Positions 45,114 to 55,680 of a stretch of DNA of 64,000 bases are shown here, in pieces (position 1 is the stretch's first letter; every line of letters starts with the position of its first letter). Both the position numbers and the translations under genes were made by a program. The notes beneath the pieces were generated by a model, which saw only the letters and a list, made by a program, of their open reading frames with translations, did not search any database and was not told where the DNA came from. Origin of the DNA: Muricea muricata (taxonomy: Eukaryota; Cnidaria; Anthozoa; Malacalcyonacea; Plexauridae); the NCBI GenBank assembly GCA_963855995.1, contig OY979731.1:4521442-4585441 (forward strand), written 5' to 3'.

Positions 45114-46226
45114 ATGAATACTTCTCAATTTCAAGCCGGTAATTTAAAAAATTATATAGATGTGTGGCAGACAGCAACCGATGATCTAGATGTTTTAGAC
45201 TGGGTTGCGCATTGTCATATAAAGTTCATTAATAATGAACTGCCAATTCAGACTGAGATGCAGCGTGCTATAAAATTTAATGAAAAAGAGTCCATTATTA
45301 TTGATAAGGAAATTGCAAAGCTCCTTGCAAAAGGTGTTCTTGTTCATTCCCAGCATGAACCAGGGGAGTTCATATCTCCTATCTTTTTACGGCTTAAGAA
45401 AAATGCGATTGATTATAGAATGATTCTCAACTTAAAAGAGCTTAATAGCTTTGTTGAGTATGAACACTTTAAAATGGAATCACTTCGTTCTGTAACAGAC
45501 ATGATGACTCCCAATTGTTATATGGCATCAATCGATATAAAGGATGCCTATTATACTGTGCCAATAGCATTAGAGCACCAGAAATATTTAAGATTTGCAT
45601 GGTGGGATACGTTGTATCAGTATACTTGTTTACCAAATGGCTTATCATCAGCACCCCAAATTTTTACTAAGATTATGAAACCTGTGTTCCAAACGTTGAG
45701 GAAACAAGGGCATATGTCATCCTCATATATAGATGATTGTTACCTTCAAGGAGAAACCTATAATGAATGTGCTGACAATGTAGACGTTTCTACATCTCGT
45801 CTTAAACAATTAGGGTTTTTTCCCCATGAAGAAAAATCACAAATGGTTCCAACACAGCAGATTACTTACTTGGGGTTCGAACTTAACTCGATTACAATGA
45901 CTGTTACGCTGACAAAAGAAAGGGCCACAAATATTAAACAAAAGTGTGCGACTATTCTTGCTGCAAAACAGGTTACCATTCTTAAATTAGCGCACGTAAT
46001 CGGCCACTTAGTCTCTAGCTTCCCAGGGGTCGAGCACGGTCCCCTTTACTACAGGAGTTTAGAGCACGAAAAAACAACCTCTTTAGCAAACCATCATGGG
46101 CACTATGATGCCCAAATAACCCTTTCCGCTGACTCTGTTTCAGATTTACATTGGTGGGTTAATAATGTTGAAACGGCTACAAAACAAATCTCTCACGGTG
46201 AACCGCGTGTTTTTTATACAAACTGA
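45114..46226 (+). CDS. DIRS reverse transcriptase
   Basis: 370 aa with RT motifs in order: RMILNLKELN, SIDIKDAYYTVPI, LPNGLSSAPQIFTKIMKP, and catalytic YIDD (about residues 205-208). It overlaps the RNase H frame by about 60 bases and is intact. Confidence 0.88.
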   Translation: MNTSQFQAGNLKNYIDVWQTATDDLDVLDWVAHCHIKFINNELPIQTEMQRAIKFNEKESIIIDKEIAKLLAKGVLVHSQHEPGEFISPIFLRLKKNAIDYRMILNLKELNSFVEYEHFKMESLRSVTDMMTPNCYMASIDIKDAYYTVPIALEHQKYLRFAWWDTLYQYTCLPNGLSSAPQIFTKIMKPVFQTLRKQGHMSSSYIDDCYLQGETYNECADNVDVSTSRLKQLGFFPHEEKSQMVPTQQITYLGFELNSITMTVTLTKERATNIKQKCATILAAKQVTILKLAHVIGHLVSSFPGVEHGPLYYRSLEHEKTTSLANHHGHYDAQITLSADSVSDLHWWVNNVETATKQISHGEPRVFYTN

Positions 46227-47154
46227 CGCATCCACCCATGGATGGGGCGGCGTTCGCGACGGTAATAGGACTGGGGGGAGATGGAAGCCAGAAGAAATTA
46301 ACTCACATATAAACTACTTGGAATTATTAGCAATTTTGCTTACTTTGAAAGCGTTATGTCATGATTGTAAAAATAAACACATACGAGTACAGTGTGATAA
46401 CACTACAGCAGTTTGTTATATAAACAATATGGGCGAGTCAAAATCCAACAATTGTAACGCCATTACTAAGCACATATGGGAATTTTGCATTCACCAACAA
46501 ATATGGTTGAGTGCCGCTCACTTACCAGGCTGCAAAAATACAGATGCCGATCTTGCATCACGGCATTTTAACGACCGGACTGAATGGATGCTTGATCGCC
46601 GCATATTTGAACAGGTCGCTACTAAGTTTGGGTATCCCACAATTGACCTATTTGCCTCGCGTTTAAACAACCAGTGTCCAAACTATGCCTCATGGAGACC
46701 AGACCCAGGTGCCCAACATGTAAATGCATTTTCTGTTAATTGGCATAATTTTTTCTTTTATGCTTTCCCGCCATTTAGTGTAATAGGACGCTGTTTAGAG
46801 AAAATACAACACAATCAAGCCGAAGGGATCCTGATTGTACCATTATGGCCAAGTCAAAGTTGGTATCCCAAGCTACTCAGACTTTTGGTAAGCCTTCCAG
46901 CTGTGATTCCAGCGAAGGACAACTTACTCAAAATGCCAGCCACTCAGAAGTTACACCCGTTACGAAAGAAACTGACGTTGTTAGCATGTCATTTATGCGG
47001 CGACTCTACCAAAACAAAGGCTTTTCTCAACAAGCTACAAATATCATCCTCAACTCTTGGCGAGAATCCTCGCATCAACAGTACGGAACATATATTAGTA
47101 AGTGGCTATTATTCTGTTCTAAAAGAGAGATTAATCCCGTTCGTCCATCTGTAA
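46165..47154 (+). CDS. DIRS RNase H and methyltransferase-like region
   Basis: RNase H motifs are visible: QTDASTHGWGG, a Glu in NYLELLAILL, VQCDNTTAVCYIN, and DADLASR. They are followed by a stretch with TIDLFASRLN, SWRPDPGAQHVNAFS and FPPF, which matches the region between RNase H and recombinase usually called Dam-like in DIRS elements. The methyltransferase assignment is by position and weak motif only. Confidence 0.78.
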   Translation: MLKRLQNKSLTVNRVFFIQTDASTHGWGGVRDGNRTGGRWKPEEINSHINYLELLAILLTLKALCHDCKNKHIRVQCDNTTAVCYINNMGESKSNNCNAITKHIWEFCIHQQIWLSAAHLPGCKNTDADLASRHFNDRTEWMLDRRIFEQVATKFGYPTIDLFASRLNNQCPNYASWRPDPGAQHVNAFSVNWHNFFFYAFPPFSVIGRCLEKIQHNQAEGILIVPLWPSQSWYPKLLRLLVSLPAVIPAKDNLLKMPATQKLHPLRKKLTLLACHLCGDSTKTKAFLNKLQISSSTLGENPRINSTEHILVSGYYSVLKERLIPFVHL

Positions 47155-47211
47155 CTATGGCGGTAGAATTTTTGACAGAACTTTATGACCTCGGACTTGG
47201 TTATAGCAGTA
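46845..47211 (+). pseudogene. DIRS tyrosine recombinase, N-terminal part before an insertion
   Basis: This frame overlaps the RNase H frame. It encodes the SAM-like N-terminal helical domain (ILNSWRESSHQQYGTYISKW). It is cut at about 47,211, where an 820-bp insert begins; the frame ends inside the insert at 47,252. Confidence 0.75.
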
Positions 47212-48032
47212 CTAGAAATACATGCATGCAGCAACCCCTCGCCACTAACTAAGAGCATGCAACTATATTTTCGGAATTACATGAAGTACTTATAGAGGTT
47301 GTTGTCATAGCAACACGGCAATGGTTATTCTTTCTGTATATTTTTTCAAAATGACAAAATATCAGTTTTTAATCCTTGTTTTATTGACAATTTTTTTAAA
47401 TGGCACAACATTTGTCATCAGTATGTTATTACGCCTAATGTAAGCTTAAATTTGGTATAAAATACGACCTATTTACATTAGTAATAAGAAGACAGTCTTG
47501 CATTTACAAAACATAAACTTACTCTGGAATTTAAACAGTGAATAGACTGGATGAGTACGGCTACGCCGGCCTTTATAAAGCATTAAATCACAAGTATAAA
47601 TACGCATTATCAACAAACTTGCCTTGTGTTTCACGCTATAGTCAATTCTTGGCGCTTCTCTGTACTTTCCCCGAATTAATCTCTCTTCAAGAGTCTTGTG
47701 GCAGTCGTTTTCGTCTTATTTCTCGCCTTTTTGGATGCCTTAAGTGTTTGCTACTCCTGATAGTCGGCCATATTCCTGAGATCAGAAATGACCACCCTTC
47801 GTTGGTTGTGAAAGTTGCCAAATCTTTTTGCAAAAATACGAAATATTGTAGTGCAATATAGTCCGCCATATTTTTGAGATCAGTGATGACCACCCACTCA
47901 CCGCCACCCTTGAACCACGCGCCCGCGATATTTGATGAACTTCAGACTTCGCTATGCTTTCCTTTTCCCGGGTGTAAATAGCCGTGCGGAATTAGTACCC
48001 TCGCACGGCGCTTCGCGCCGTTGGCTCGGGGA
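47212..48032. mobile_element. About 820-bp insertion disrupting the recombinase gene
   Basis: The recombinase sequence stops at TATAGCAGTA and resumes at TTAATACAGCC. The insert contains an imperfect tandem pair (about 47,760-47,820 and 47,860-47,905, GGCCATATT...GAGATCA...TGACCACCC) and ends in a GC-rich hairpin (GCACGGCGCTTCGCGCCG). Its open frame at 47,538-47,861 spans the repeat and resembles no protein I know. No clear TIR or TSD was found, so the class is unknown. Confidence 0.6.
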
Positions 48033-48787
48033 TTAATACAGCCAGGTGTGCTCTTTCAGCGATTTTGGAATGTCCAAGTTCTAGTAACAGCACGTTTGGG
48101 CAGTCTGTTGACGTAAAACGGTTTATGAAGGGCATTTTTCAAAGCAGACCTGCCCTTCCAAGATATAACAAAACTTGGGATGTTCAAACATTGCTTCAGT
48201 ATCTATTATCCATGAAGGACACAAAAGATCTTACTCTAAAGGAGCTTACTCTGAAACTTGTAATTTTAGTTGCCTTAACTACAGTTCAACGCGGACAATC
48301 ATTGCATTTAATGGATACCGCCAACATGGTACACGAGCACAATTCGCTCGTTTTTCTGTTAGGCAGTGCTATCAAACAGACAAAACCAGGGAGATCTTCA
48401 TCTGAACTGACAATAGAATTGACAGCTTACTCTCCTGATGAGAAACTTTGTGTTGTTCGCACTTGCTTAATCTATTTAGAAAAAACTAAGCCCTTACGAG
48501 GTGTTGAAACTCAGCTTTTTATTACCCATCAAAAACCTCATAAGAAAGCTAGTCGGGACACTATTAGACGCTGGATTAAACAGATTATGGCAACTGCCGG
48601 ACTAGATGTAACAGTTTTCAAACCACATAGTGTGCGAGCCGCTGCAACGTCCAAGGCAAAGTTAAACAATGCATCTACTTCAGATATCATGAAAGCAGCT
48701 GGGTGGACATCCGCTGCGACATTTGCAAAGTATTATGATAAACCTATAGACCTTGCAGAACCTTTATCGGTTAGTGTGTTAAAGTAG
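48033..48787 (+). pseudogene. DIRS tyrosine recombinase, catalytic part
   Basis: Catalytic-domain motifs are present: the first Arg in TTVQRGQSLHL, then FKPHSVRAAATS (H-x-x-R), and the nucleophile region FAKYYDKP. All catalytic positions look kept, so the gene was probably active before the insert at 47,212. Confidence 0.82.
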
Positions 48788-49297
48788 CAAAGATACGATA
48801 TGATCTATTATGACTGTTATTAAATATTGCTAGAATAATCCTTCGTGTGCAATCAGTTGCTTCAAACATCTCACGTGACTTCGCGTGTGAGTGATGACGT
48901 GGCAGAATCGGAAATTAAGCGAGACTTACCTGTAAGTCGATGGTTGATTGGGATTCTGCCATGTCATCAGGAGCACAAGAAGTCACGCCCAAAACCCAAT
49001 CATTAAACATCCTCACCCATGCAGTAAATTTATTTTTGTATTGCATGGTACGTTACAGTTGGGTGTCATAATACTTCTGTTTAACCAATATATTCAGAAG
49101 AAATTTTCTTAGTGTCCACTCACTCGTCGACACAGACAGATCATATCATTGCTCTGCTTGCACACTCAATGCTTCCAATACTGATTGCTCGGGCAGACAG
49201 CTGTGCTATCTCACGTGACTTCTTGTGCTCCTGATGACATGGCAGAATCCCAATCAACCATCGACTTACAGGTAAGTCTCGCTTAATTTCCGATTAT

Positions 49298-50855
49298 TCA
49301 GCATCAGTACGGGAAATCTAATCAGTCAATCCAATACAAATAACAGTGAATAGAAATAAGACACGCACTCAATTGTTACGCTAATATTTTCCAAAATATT
49401 AAAAATACCTCTAAATTAGGACGTATTTACTTCTTAGAAATTATCCAAGGCCGAGAAAAGTGCCAGAAAATCACAATTGACTTAACCTCAACTAATTTGA
49501 AGCATCACCACATGTACACAATCATCCTCAGATAGAAATAAATTGGCGCTTACAATTTTCAACTACCTCCATACCTAAGAGGTTATAGTTGATAATAAGC
49601 TTTTCTCAACATGCATGTGTATGTAAGACTGTTGACAGGGTTGCCAGATCACTGCATTTTTGAGGCCAAATCTTCAACAATGCTCTTTGTTTTTCTTTGT
49701 ACTTGGCTTTTGTTTTCTTTGTTTACTTGACTACACTAATGACGATTTGGCCTCAAAAATGCAGTGATCTGGCAACCCTGATGTAAGATTGTCATTCGAG
49801 GTTAAGACACACAAACCCTTTAGAAATTGTCGAACATTAAGTGAAGTCGCACAAAATTATAATTGGTTTACCGTTGTCATAAGTAATGGTTTTCATGTGA
49901 GGTCATGATTTTAAATCTTAATTAACATTTGCTAAAAATTACCTGTACAAGGTGTCTGAAAAATGCGAAACCATTGAGAAATTAATAACGTATTCCTTAC
50001 AAATTCTTTGTTATTTTGAATAGAATATATTATTGAAATGTTTAATGTTCCGGTTTTGTAGGAAAACCCTGTATAACGATACCCAGGAACTACAGGGAGT
50101 TGAATTTTGACGAATTCATCGTATCGTTAGCAATATATCTGTCAGTATGCACCGTTTGATTTCGAGAAGAAATATAATTCGAACTTGGGCTAGCTAAATA
50201 GTAGGTGCAGCGATCACGATTGAAATCCGACAAATTCATTATTCAGTTGACATGATATACTGTCTGTTCAGTTTAAGTTTTTGAATGAAATTGACAATAT
50301 TTACACAACTTTAAAATTATATTTGCGACAAATTTAAATAAAAGAAGTGCGACCAAACAACATTTAACTTTCAGTGGTCCAAGAAAATTGGACCAAAGAT
50401 AAAGGATGGTGGCGGGGGGCTAGGCAATAAACGTTTGTGTTCATCGAATTTACGATCAAGTAATAATAACATAATATAATGTACATTTTCAAAGATATCA
50501 TTTACTTTTGCCCACGTTTTAATGTTGAGGTCATTTTTTTAGTTGCAGTAATGTGAAGATACAGCGCATTGTGAAAATAGGCATTGTGACAGTGCGCAAG
50601 GATTCGCGATATCTATGGTCCACTTTGGGTTTTCATAGCTCTATCTGCTGCACATTTTATTTTTTCTTTATAATTTCTTCATATATTCACTACGCGTTAT
50701 TTCTTTCGGAATGTTTCAGCTTCACTGTCTTGTAAAATTGTCCATCTCATTAATATGTCTAAGAAAGACTGCCCTAAAGATCATTTCCTGGAATACTTTG
50801 GACTAACGTGATTGCTGAAAATCTGAATATTAACATTTAAGTAACCAGGAAGTTT
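49298..50855. other. Intergenic, contains one MITE
   Basis: AT-rich, no gene recognised. The frame at 50,553-50,735 is judged chance. Confidence 0.5.
49636..49780. mobile_element. 145-bp MITE with 37-bp near-perfect TIRs
   Basis: CAGGGTTGCCAGATCACTGC begins the left end and its exact complement ends the right. Flanks ATGTAAGACTGTTGA and ATGTAAGATTGTCAT are similar over about 14 bp, so the target duplication may be unusually long, or the element sits in a pre-existing repeat. Confidence 0.85.
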
Positions 50856-51059
50856 TTATATGTTGCGTTTGAAAAAACACTCTGGATTGTTGTTCAAATG
50901 CTGGACACTTGCTGCCCGTATTTTTAAATGATCACTGGGCTCCCCATACAGTTGTAGTGGTACAGATCTGAAGAAACAGTCACCATCACCAACATCAAGT
51001 GGTCGTAGCCCATGACAATTTAGTCTACACCTAAAGCTTCTAAAATTCGGATATGACAA
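50856..51059 (-). pseudogene. OTU-type cysteine protease domain fragment
   Basis: The start of an OTU domain is clear: PLDVGDGDCFFRSVPLQLYG, where the Cys in GDCFF is the catalytic position, then HLKIRAASVQHLNNNPECF. The catalytic His/Asn end is missing and the frame stops. Such fragments are common in invertebrate mobile elements, so this is probably a relic and not a host deubiquitinase. Confidence 0.65.
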
Positions 51060-51674
51060 AACATTGTTTATACAATATGGCTTGGATTTAATATCTTCAG
51101 AAAGTATTAGGACTCTTAGTTTCTGGAAATATTATAACAAAGATAAGTCACAGTTACATTAATTATTTCGGTCCACTGTTGATCTATTCATCTAAAGTCA
51201 GCTATTGACCTAAGCTCTACTTCTGATTTATGGTCCACTATTGATCAAGTCAGTCACGACAACTAAATTAAATATGCGATGAAGTTTTAATTCGCATAAT
51301 GTGTAATCACGTGGAACGCGTCAGGACATAGTCTACTTTATTAGTTAAAATTAACTCCACCATACTCACATAAAAAAAGGAACAGTCACTAAAAAGCGAT
51401 AAAGGGCAAATGTTTTATATTTTTCGCCTACTTATGTAAACTCATTTTTCCCAAAGCAACAGGTTGCAAAATAAATGCTTGTTTCCACCACTACAACTTC
51501 CCAATGGCATATTAACCCACAACCCACGTTTTGTCCAGTTCCTAACAACTTTTTTTGCATCATCCGACATTCTTGATAAGTTCATAGTTTAATGGCTGAA
51601 TATCCCGCCACGCGCTTTTGCTGAAACCAACATCACAGGAAGACCCTATTTGTCGTCCGGTCCATGAGGGGCAG

Positions 51675-51690
51675 ATCACATAAAAGTGAG
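51675..51690 (+). promoter_or_regulatory. TATA-like box of the secreted-peptide gene
   Basis: CATAAAAG lies about 80 bases before the ATG at 51,761. A transcription start 25-30 bases downstream would leave a 5' UTR of about 50 bases. This is the only promoter element I would propose. Confidence 0.35.
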
Positions 51691-51760
51691 CGAAAACAGC
51701 CACGCAGACCAGGGCGAAACAAGAAGAGTCAAAGTCAACGTGTCAAGAAATTAATCAACG

Positions 51761-52858
51761 ATGAAATTTTGGACAATTTTGGCATTGTTCGTTGTGGTGT
51801 TTGCTGTGTTTCCGCGAGCTGAACAAACTGAAAAGATTGATGGAGTGAACAACATCGATGAAAAGGCATTGCAAGATGATCAGAATGACGAAGATATGTG
51901 AGTTTTCTTTAACTTTATAACAAGATTAGTGGGAAAGTATGATCGACAAATTCACTTCGAAACAGTGAAAAGTAGAATCGTATTTTGTAAAATAATGCAT
52001 GTATCATTTATTATATAATCTCTCTATGCTAACTGTAGTAAACCTCTGGTAAACAGCATTTTCGCATTTTGTAAATTGCAATGAAACTCGAAAATGTAAA
52101 TCATCACAAATAAATATTCTTTAAAAAGATATATATTAACGTAAAAAATTGGATCTATTGGATCAAAATATCTCCCAAGCAGTGCATCTGTTGTTAAATT
52201 TTGAGCAAATTTTGGGCCGCTGTGCGAATTATCATTCTATATTTTATAGATATCCTTAATTATATGAATAGAGGTATTATATTGGCGATATTATTTGGTA
52301 TTTCTCGTGTGCCACACTTAGGAATGACATAGCAATATTTTACAAATGACTTTAATACTTTTTCTGTTGTAGCTCAGATTGTTGGGTTTTTTTAAATTCG
52401 ATAGCTATATGATAATTTTAAAGCTATTGTTTTCTAAAATGTATTATTTAGTTCCAGGTCTATTTATAACTCGATTTTCTTTTTCGTGTCACGACTGCAG
52501 ATAAACCCACATAATTGATAGCCTTCACTCATGTGATATCGGCCGAAACATTATCCTGATGCCTGGTGGAGTTTTCTGAACGATGAAACACATAGAATCA
52601 TTTACTGACAAATTTGCGAGATATATAGGCACCTATTAAATAATTTTTATATCAGATTCATCATCCAAAAAATCTCATTGCAGTGATCATGCCATAAAAG
52701 ATGTAAACAATGTCCTATCGAATGATGAAGACGAACCTGCAAAGTTCAAACGTAGACCAGGACTACGCATCCCAAGGCCACGAACACCACACCTACCAAG
52801 GCCACGCTTTCCAAGGCCACACTTTCCAGCACCACGGATTCGCGTAGCGTGGCGTTGA
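51761..52858 (+). CDS. Secreted Pro/Arg-rich cationic peptide precursor (probable antimicrobial peptide)
   Basis: Two exons, 51,761-51,897 and 52,684-52,858, joined by GTGAGT and TTGCAG sites, give 103 aa. Residues 1-20 are a signal peptide (MKFWTILALFVVVFAVFPRA). Residues about 21-66 are acidic, with about 16 Asp/Glu against 5 Lys. After a KRR dibasic site the last 35 residues have 11 Arg, 10 Pro and no acidic residue, in repeated PRP units (for example HLPRPRFPRPHF). This layout (signal, anionic propiece, cationic end) is that of antimicrobial precursors such as Hydra arminins, while the Pro/Arg pattern resembles mammalian bactenecins and insect proline-rich peptides. Homology to either is not claimed. 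Cleavage at KRR and antibacterial action are inference. It lies between a decayed region and a Gypsy element, with no nearby paralogue. Confidence 0.8.
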
Positions 52859-53917
52859 GACCGAAGATCAGGGTAGTAAAATTTGGGTAAAGGTAGGTAT
52901 TTAACAGTTATTCTACGAACACCTCGTCGGCTATCGCTCATATACGACGAGAGTGAGTAGAACTGTTTTATTATATAGACAACAACTACTACCAAGAAAA
53001 AACGTTCCAGTGCAGTTATATTTTACTGAAGTATAGTCAGCTTAGCAATGTAAACAACTTGAGCTAATACCGTATAAAACACTGCCAGTTTATTGTTTTG
53101 CCAAACGGTTCAAATTCATAAAAAATATAAATGTGTTGGGCGAGACAAGCGCTTGTTGACCTCAAAATTGCATGAGCAGTTTTTGTTATTATAGCAATTC
53201 AAAACAATTATAATCTTTTCCAACGTTCGGGAGACTTATTCAATATTAATTTGTAAAAAACCCAGCATTTTATACTTGTTTAGGTGACATTCAAATCAAG
53301 TATATAATAACCTTCAAAGCCTTTATCTAAGCTTATGTGTTGTATTTATGGCCAAGAAATGCTGACAAAATACTGAATCAACTTGCTTTCCCTACTAGTA
53401 GGATATAAGCTAATATCCTTGTATAGTAGAGGAGCCAATCAGATTAATTACAGAATACTTAATGATTGCAGTCTATATAACAATACTATTTAGCTCTGCA
53501 TTTCCATAGCCTAAAAACTATCCTATGCCTCTAGTACTGTTTTATCCACGGGTTGAGATTCAACACATGGCTTAGCCGAGCATTTTATATCTGCTAAACA
53601 AACCCCCTATTCTTCAATTCGCATGCGCAGTTATTGTACCGCTTGTAGCGCCGCAATATCTTACTTAAATTATTCTTTATGTTTAGTACGAGAACTTTCC
53701 CGACGATGGAGTCGGAAGCGGCTGTTTTCTTGTTATAGTACTTTTTATATCTAATCTGATAAAGTTATTTGATGATAAATTATTGTTTTCAAGAAACGAA
53801 GTGGAAATTTCATTAATTTTGCCCGACTAATAAAAGGGACGATTTCTTATTTTCAATGAGAAAATAGACGTTTTACCTGCACAGGAGGACCAACGTTCAT
53901 TGACAATGCGTTGTCAT
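52859..53917. other. 3' flank of the peptide gene, no further gene seen
   Basis: AT-rich, no domain or repeat structure recognised. Confidence 0.5.
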
Positions 53918-54246
53918 TGTTACCTCGTACCGCTCAGGCTCTCGTTCTTTGCCAGTTAGGATACCACAAGCATACAAGACATAGACCACAATCGTTAACT
54001 CCAAATCTTTATTAGTATATACATATAACTATATGTCTATGTTCGATGTATCTCTTCGATGTATATAGTGGGTTACTAACCCCATGCAATCACTCGTCCT
54101 ATCATATATTAATCGTGTATATATCTGACTTCGTATCCTAAACACTATTATTCTCTCATCACTTATCTCTGTCATTCTGAGATCTCAGGTTACTGCTATT
54201 AATTACCTAATTACTATCTAACACATAACCTAATTACTATCTAACA
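53918..54246 (-). repeat. 3' LTR of the Gypsy element
   Basis: TGTTACCTCGTACC ... ACTATCTAACA as written on the plus strand. Near-identical to the other LTR, with an internal short tandem duplication (CTAATTACTATCTAACA). Confidence 0.95.
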
Positions 54247-54262
54247 CATTTCCCCTCCAATT
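54247..54262 (-). promoter_or_regulatory. Polypurine tract
   Basis: Read on the minus strand, TTGGAGGGGAAATG directly abuts the 3' LTR, as expected for plus-strand priming. Confidence 0.75.
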
Positions 54263-54531
54263 TAAGTGTCGTCCCCTGACACTTATTGGATACAATGATT
54301 TGGTACCACGTGGCACTTGCTTGAGAAGTCCTCTCAATAACGCTATCATTAAAGTTTTCCTCTATTTAATTCGCCTTTACCCAGTCACAAAAATAACATG
54401 CTGCAGCTTCTATCGACTGGCATAAACACTACGTTAAATTTATGATAGCTTCTATCTTTACTCAAGATCTACAGATTGAAATAAAAGTTATGGAGTTGGT
54501 TTTTTTTTGTTTGTTTATGTCTAAAAAAATT
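54263..54531. other. Gypsy 3' untranslated region
   Basis: Between the last pol frame and the polypurine tract; no gene seen. Confidence 0.6.
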
Positions 54532-55680
54532 CTAATATATTGGTTGAGGCATCACTGGGTGTCCATAAATCGGTGTTGGCAGGTTATCAGGTACTGGTAC
54601 TTGGCATGGGTACGCTGGAGAGTGATTAGGTAATGGATATGGATATGGGTGTGCTGGAGGGAAGATAGGACAGCTGCTAATCGGTGGGAAGTAAGGGAAA
54701 ACTGGGGGTAGGGGTAAGTAAAGTGCGTTGGTTGCCATCCGGTCTCTGGAGGGGGCACAGAAACTTGGAACAACCCCATTGGCAAGGTCTCGCCAGGCCC
54801 GCAGTAGGTTAATCGATCGGGTGGATGCCGTACGCGGCGGGGTCTCGGGGTTCTATATGTCTCGGGTCGTGGATTCAAGTTGTCATCATGTTGCTCGCCG
54901 TTGACGTGATCACCATTGTGAACGTTCATGTTTTCGCCTTGCTCGTGGTGATGATCCTCTTGTACCTCGTTCTCTTCAGGAAGGGCCTCGTTTTCCGCAG
55001 GAAGTACTTCGTTCGCTTCAGACAGTACGTCGTTTTCTTCACCTTCCGATAAGCTGTCTGGGGTTGCCATAGGTGGAGTCGGGTTTCGTGGCGGGAATAC
55101 TGTAACAAGGTCCTGAGATTCGTCATCACTAGAAATGTCATCATTTCGTGGTGCAGGGCAAGGGGGTTCAGGTTTACGTACTCTCCGTGTTGTGGGTGGG
55201 GAAGTTCGTTCAATGCCAGTATGCGATTTGTCTACGGGTAGATAATCGCAGGGAAGAAGTAGGTTTCGGTGTAAGACCCTGTTCTTTCGTCCACCATTCT
55301 CAGATGCGACCTCGTACACTGGACTGTCTTCCCCTTTCCGTCCAACTATGACATAGATATCGTTCTCCCAGAATGACCGAAGTTTTCCAGGTCCCCCTCG
55401 TTCGCTTAAGTTTCGCACTAGTACACGATCTCCAGGTTGCAGAATAGAGCTACGTACGAAACGGTCGTATGTTTTCTTGGCTTTAGCAGCTCTTTCGTTT
55501 ATCTTCTTTCCAGCTAGTTGATAAGCCTTCTGCATAGCTGTTCTCCACTTTTTTACATACTGTGGGTAATCTTGCTTAGTTGGTGACGTAGTGGTTTGAA
55601 AGATGAGGTCAATTGGTAGGCGGGGGTGCCGACCGAACAGCAAGAAGAACGGAGAGAATCCTGTTGTATCACTACGACGA
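54532..55680 (-). pseudogene. Gypsy pol C-terminus: integrase end and acidic/Pro-Tyr tail
   Basis: Continues the integrase after a frameshift near 55,670-55,690. It begins with [16 protein letters not shown], includes ILQPGDRVLVRNLSERGGPG and VHRNLLLP-type C-terminal integrase sequence, then an acidic repeat (ENEVLPAENEALPEENEV). At the end two frames are plausible: the 363-aa frame, and an overlapping Pro/Tyr-rich frame (54,738-54,532), suggesting a second late frameshift. Confidence 0.8.

Larger units (their letters stand above)
43811..49297 (+). mobile_element. DIRS-type tyrosine-recombinase retrotransposon
   Basis: The left end GATTCTGCCACGTCATCACT is inverted at 48,868-48,910. A further inverted pair, 48,909-48,990 against 49,215-49,297, and an internal sequence at about 49,170-49,225 complementary to 43,843-43,890, give the terminal-repeat plus internal-complementary-region layout of DIRS elements. 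No long direct repeats are present. Gag-like, RT, RNase H/methyltransferase-like and tyrosine-recombinase frames follow in order and overlap. It interrupts copy B. Confidence 0.88.

Noticed and set aside
47538..47861. 107-aa ORF as a gene inserted in the DIRS element
   Set aside because: It spans an imperfect direct repeat and has no recognisable features; likely chance within the insert.
52687..52995. Minus-strand 102-aa frame over the peptide gene's second exon
   Set aside because: It is the antisense shadow of the Pro/Arg-coding exon.
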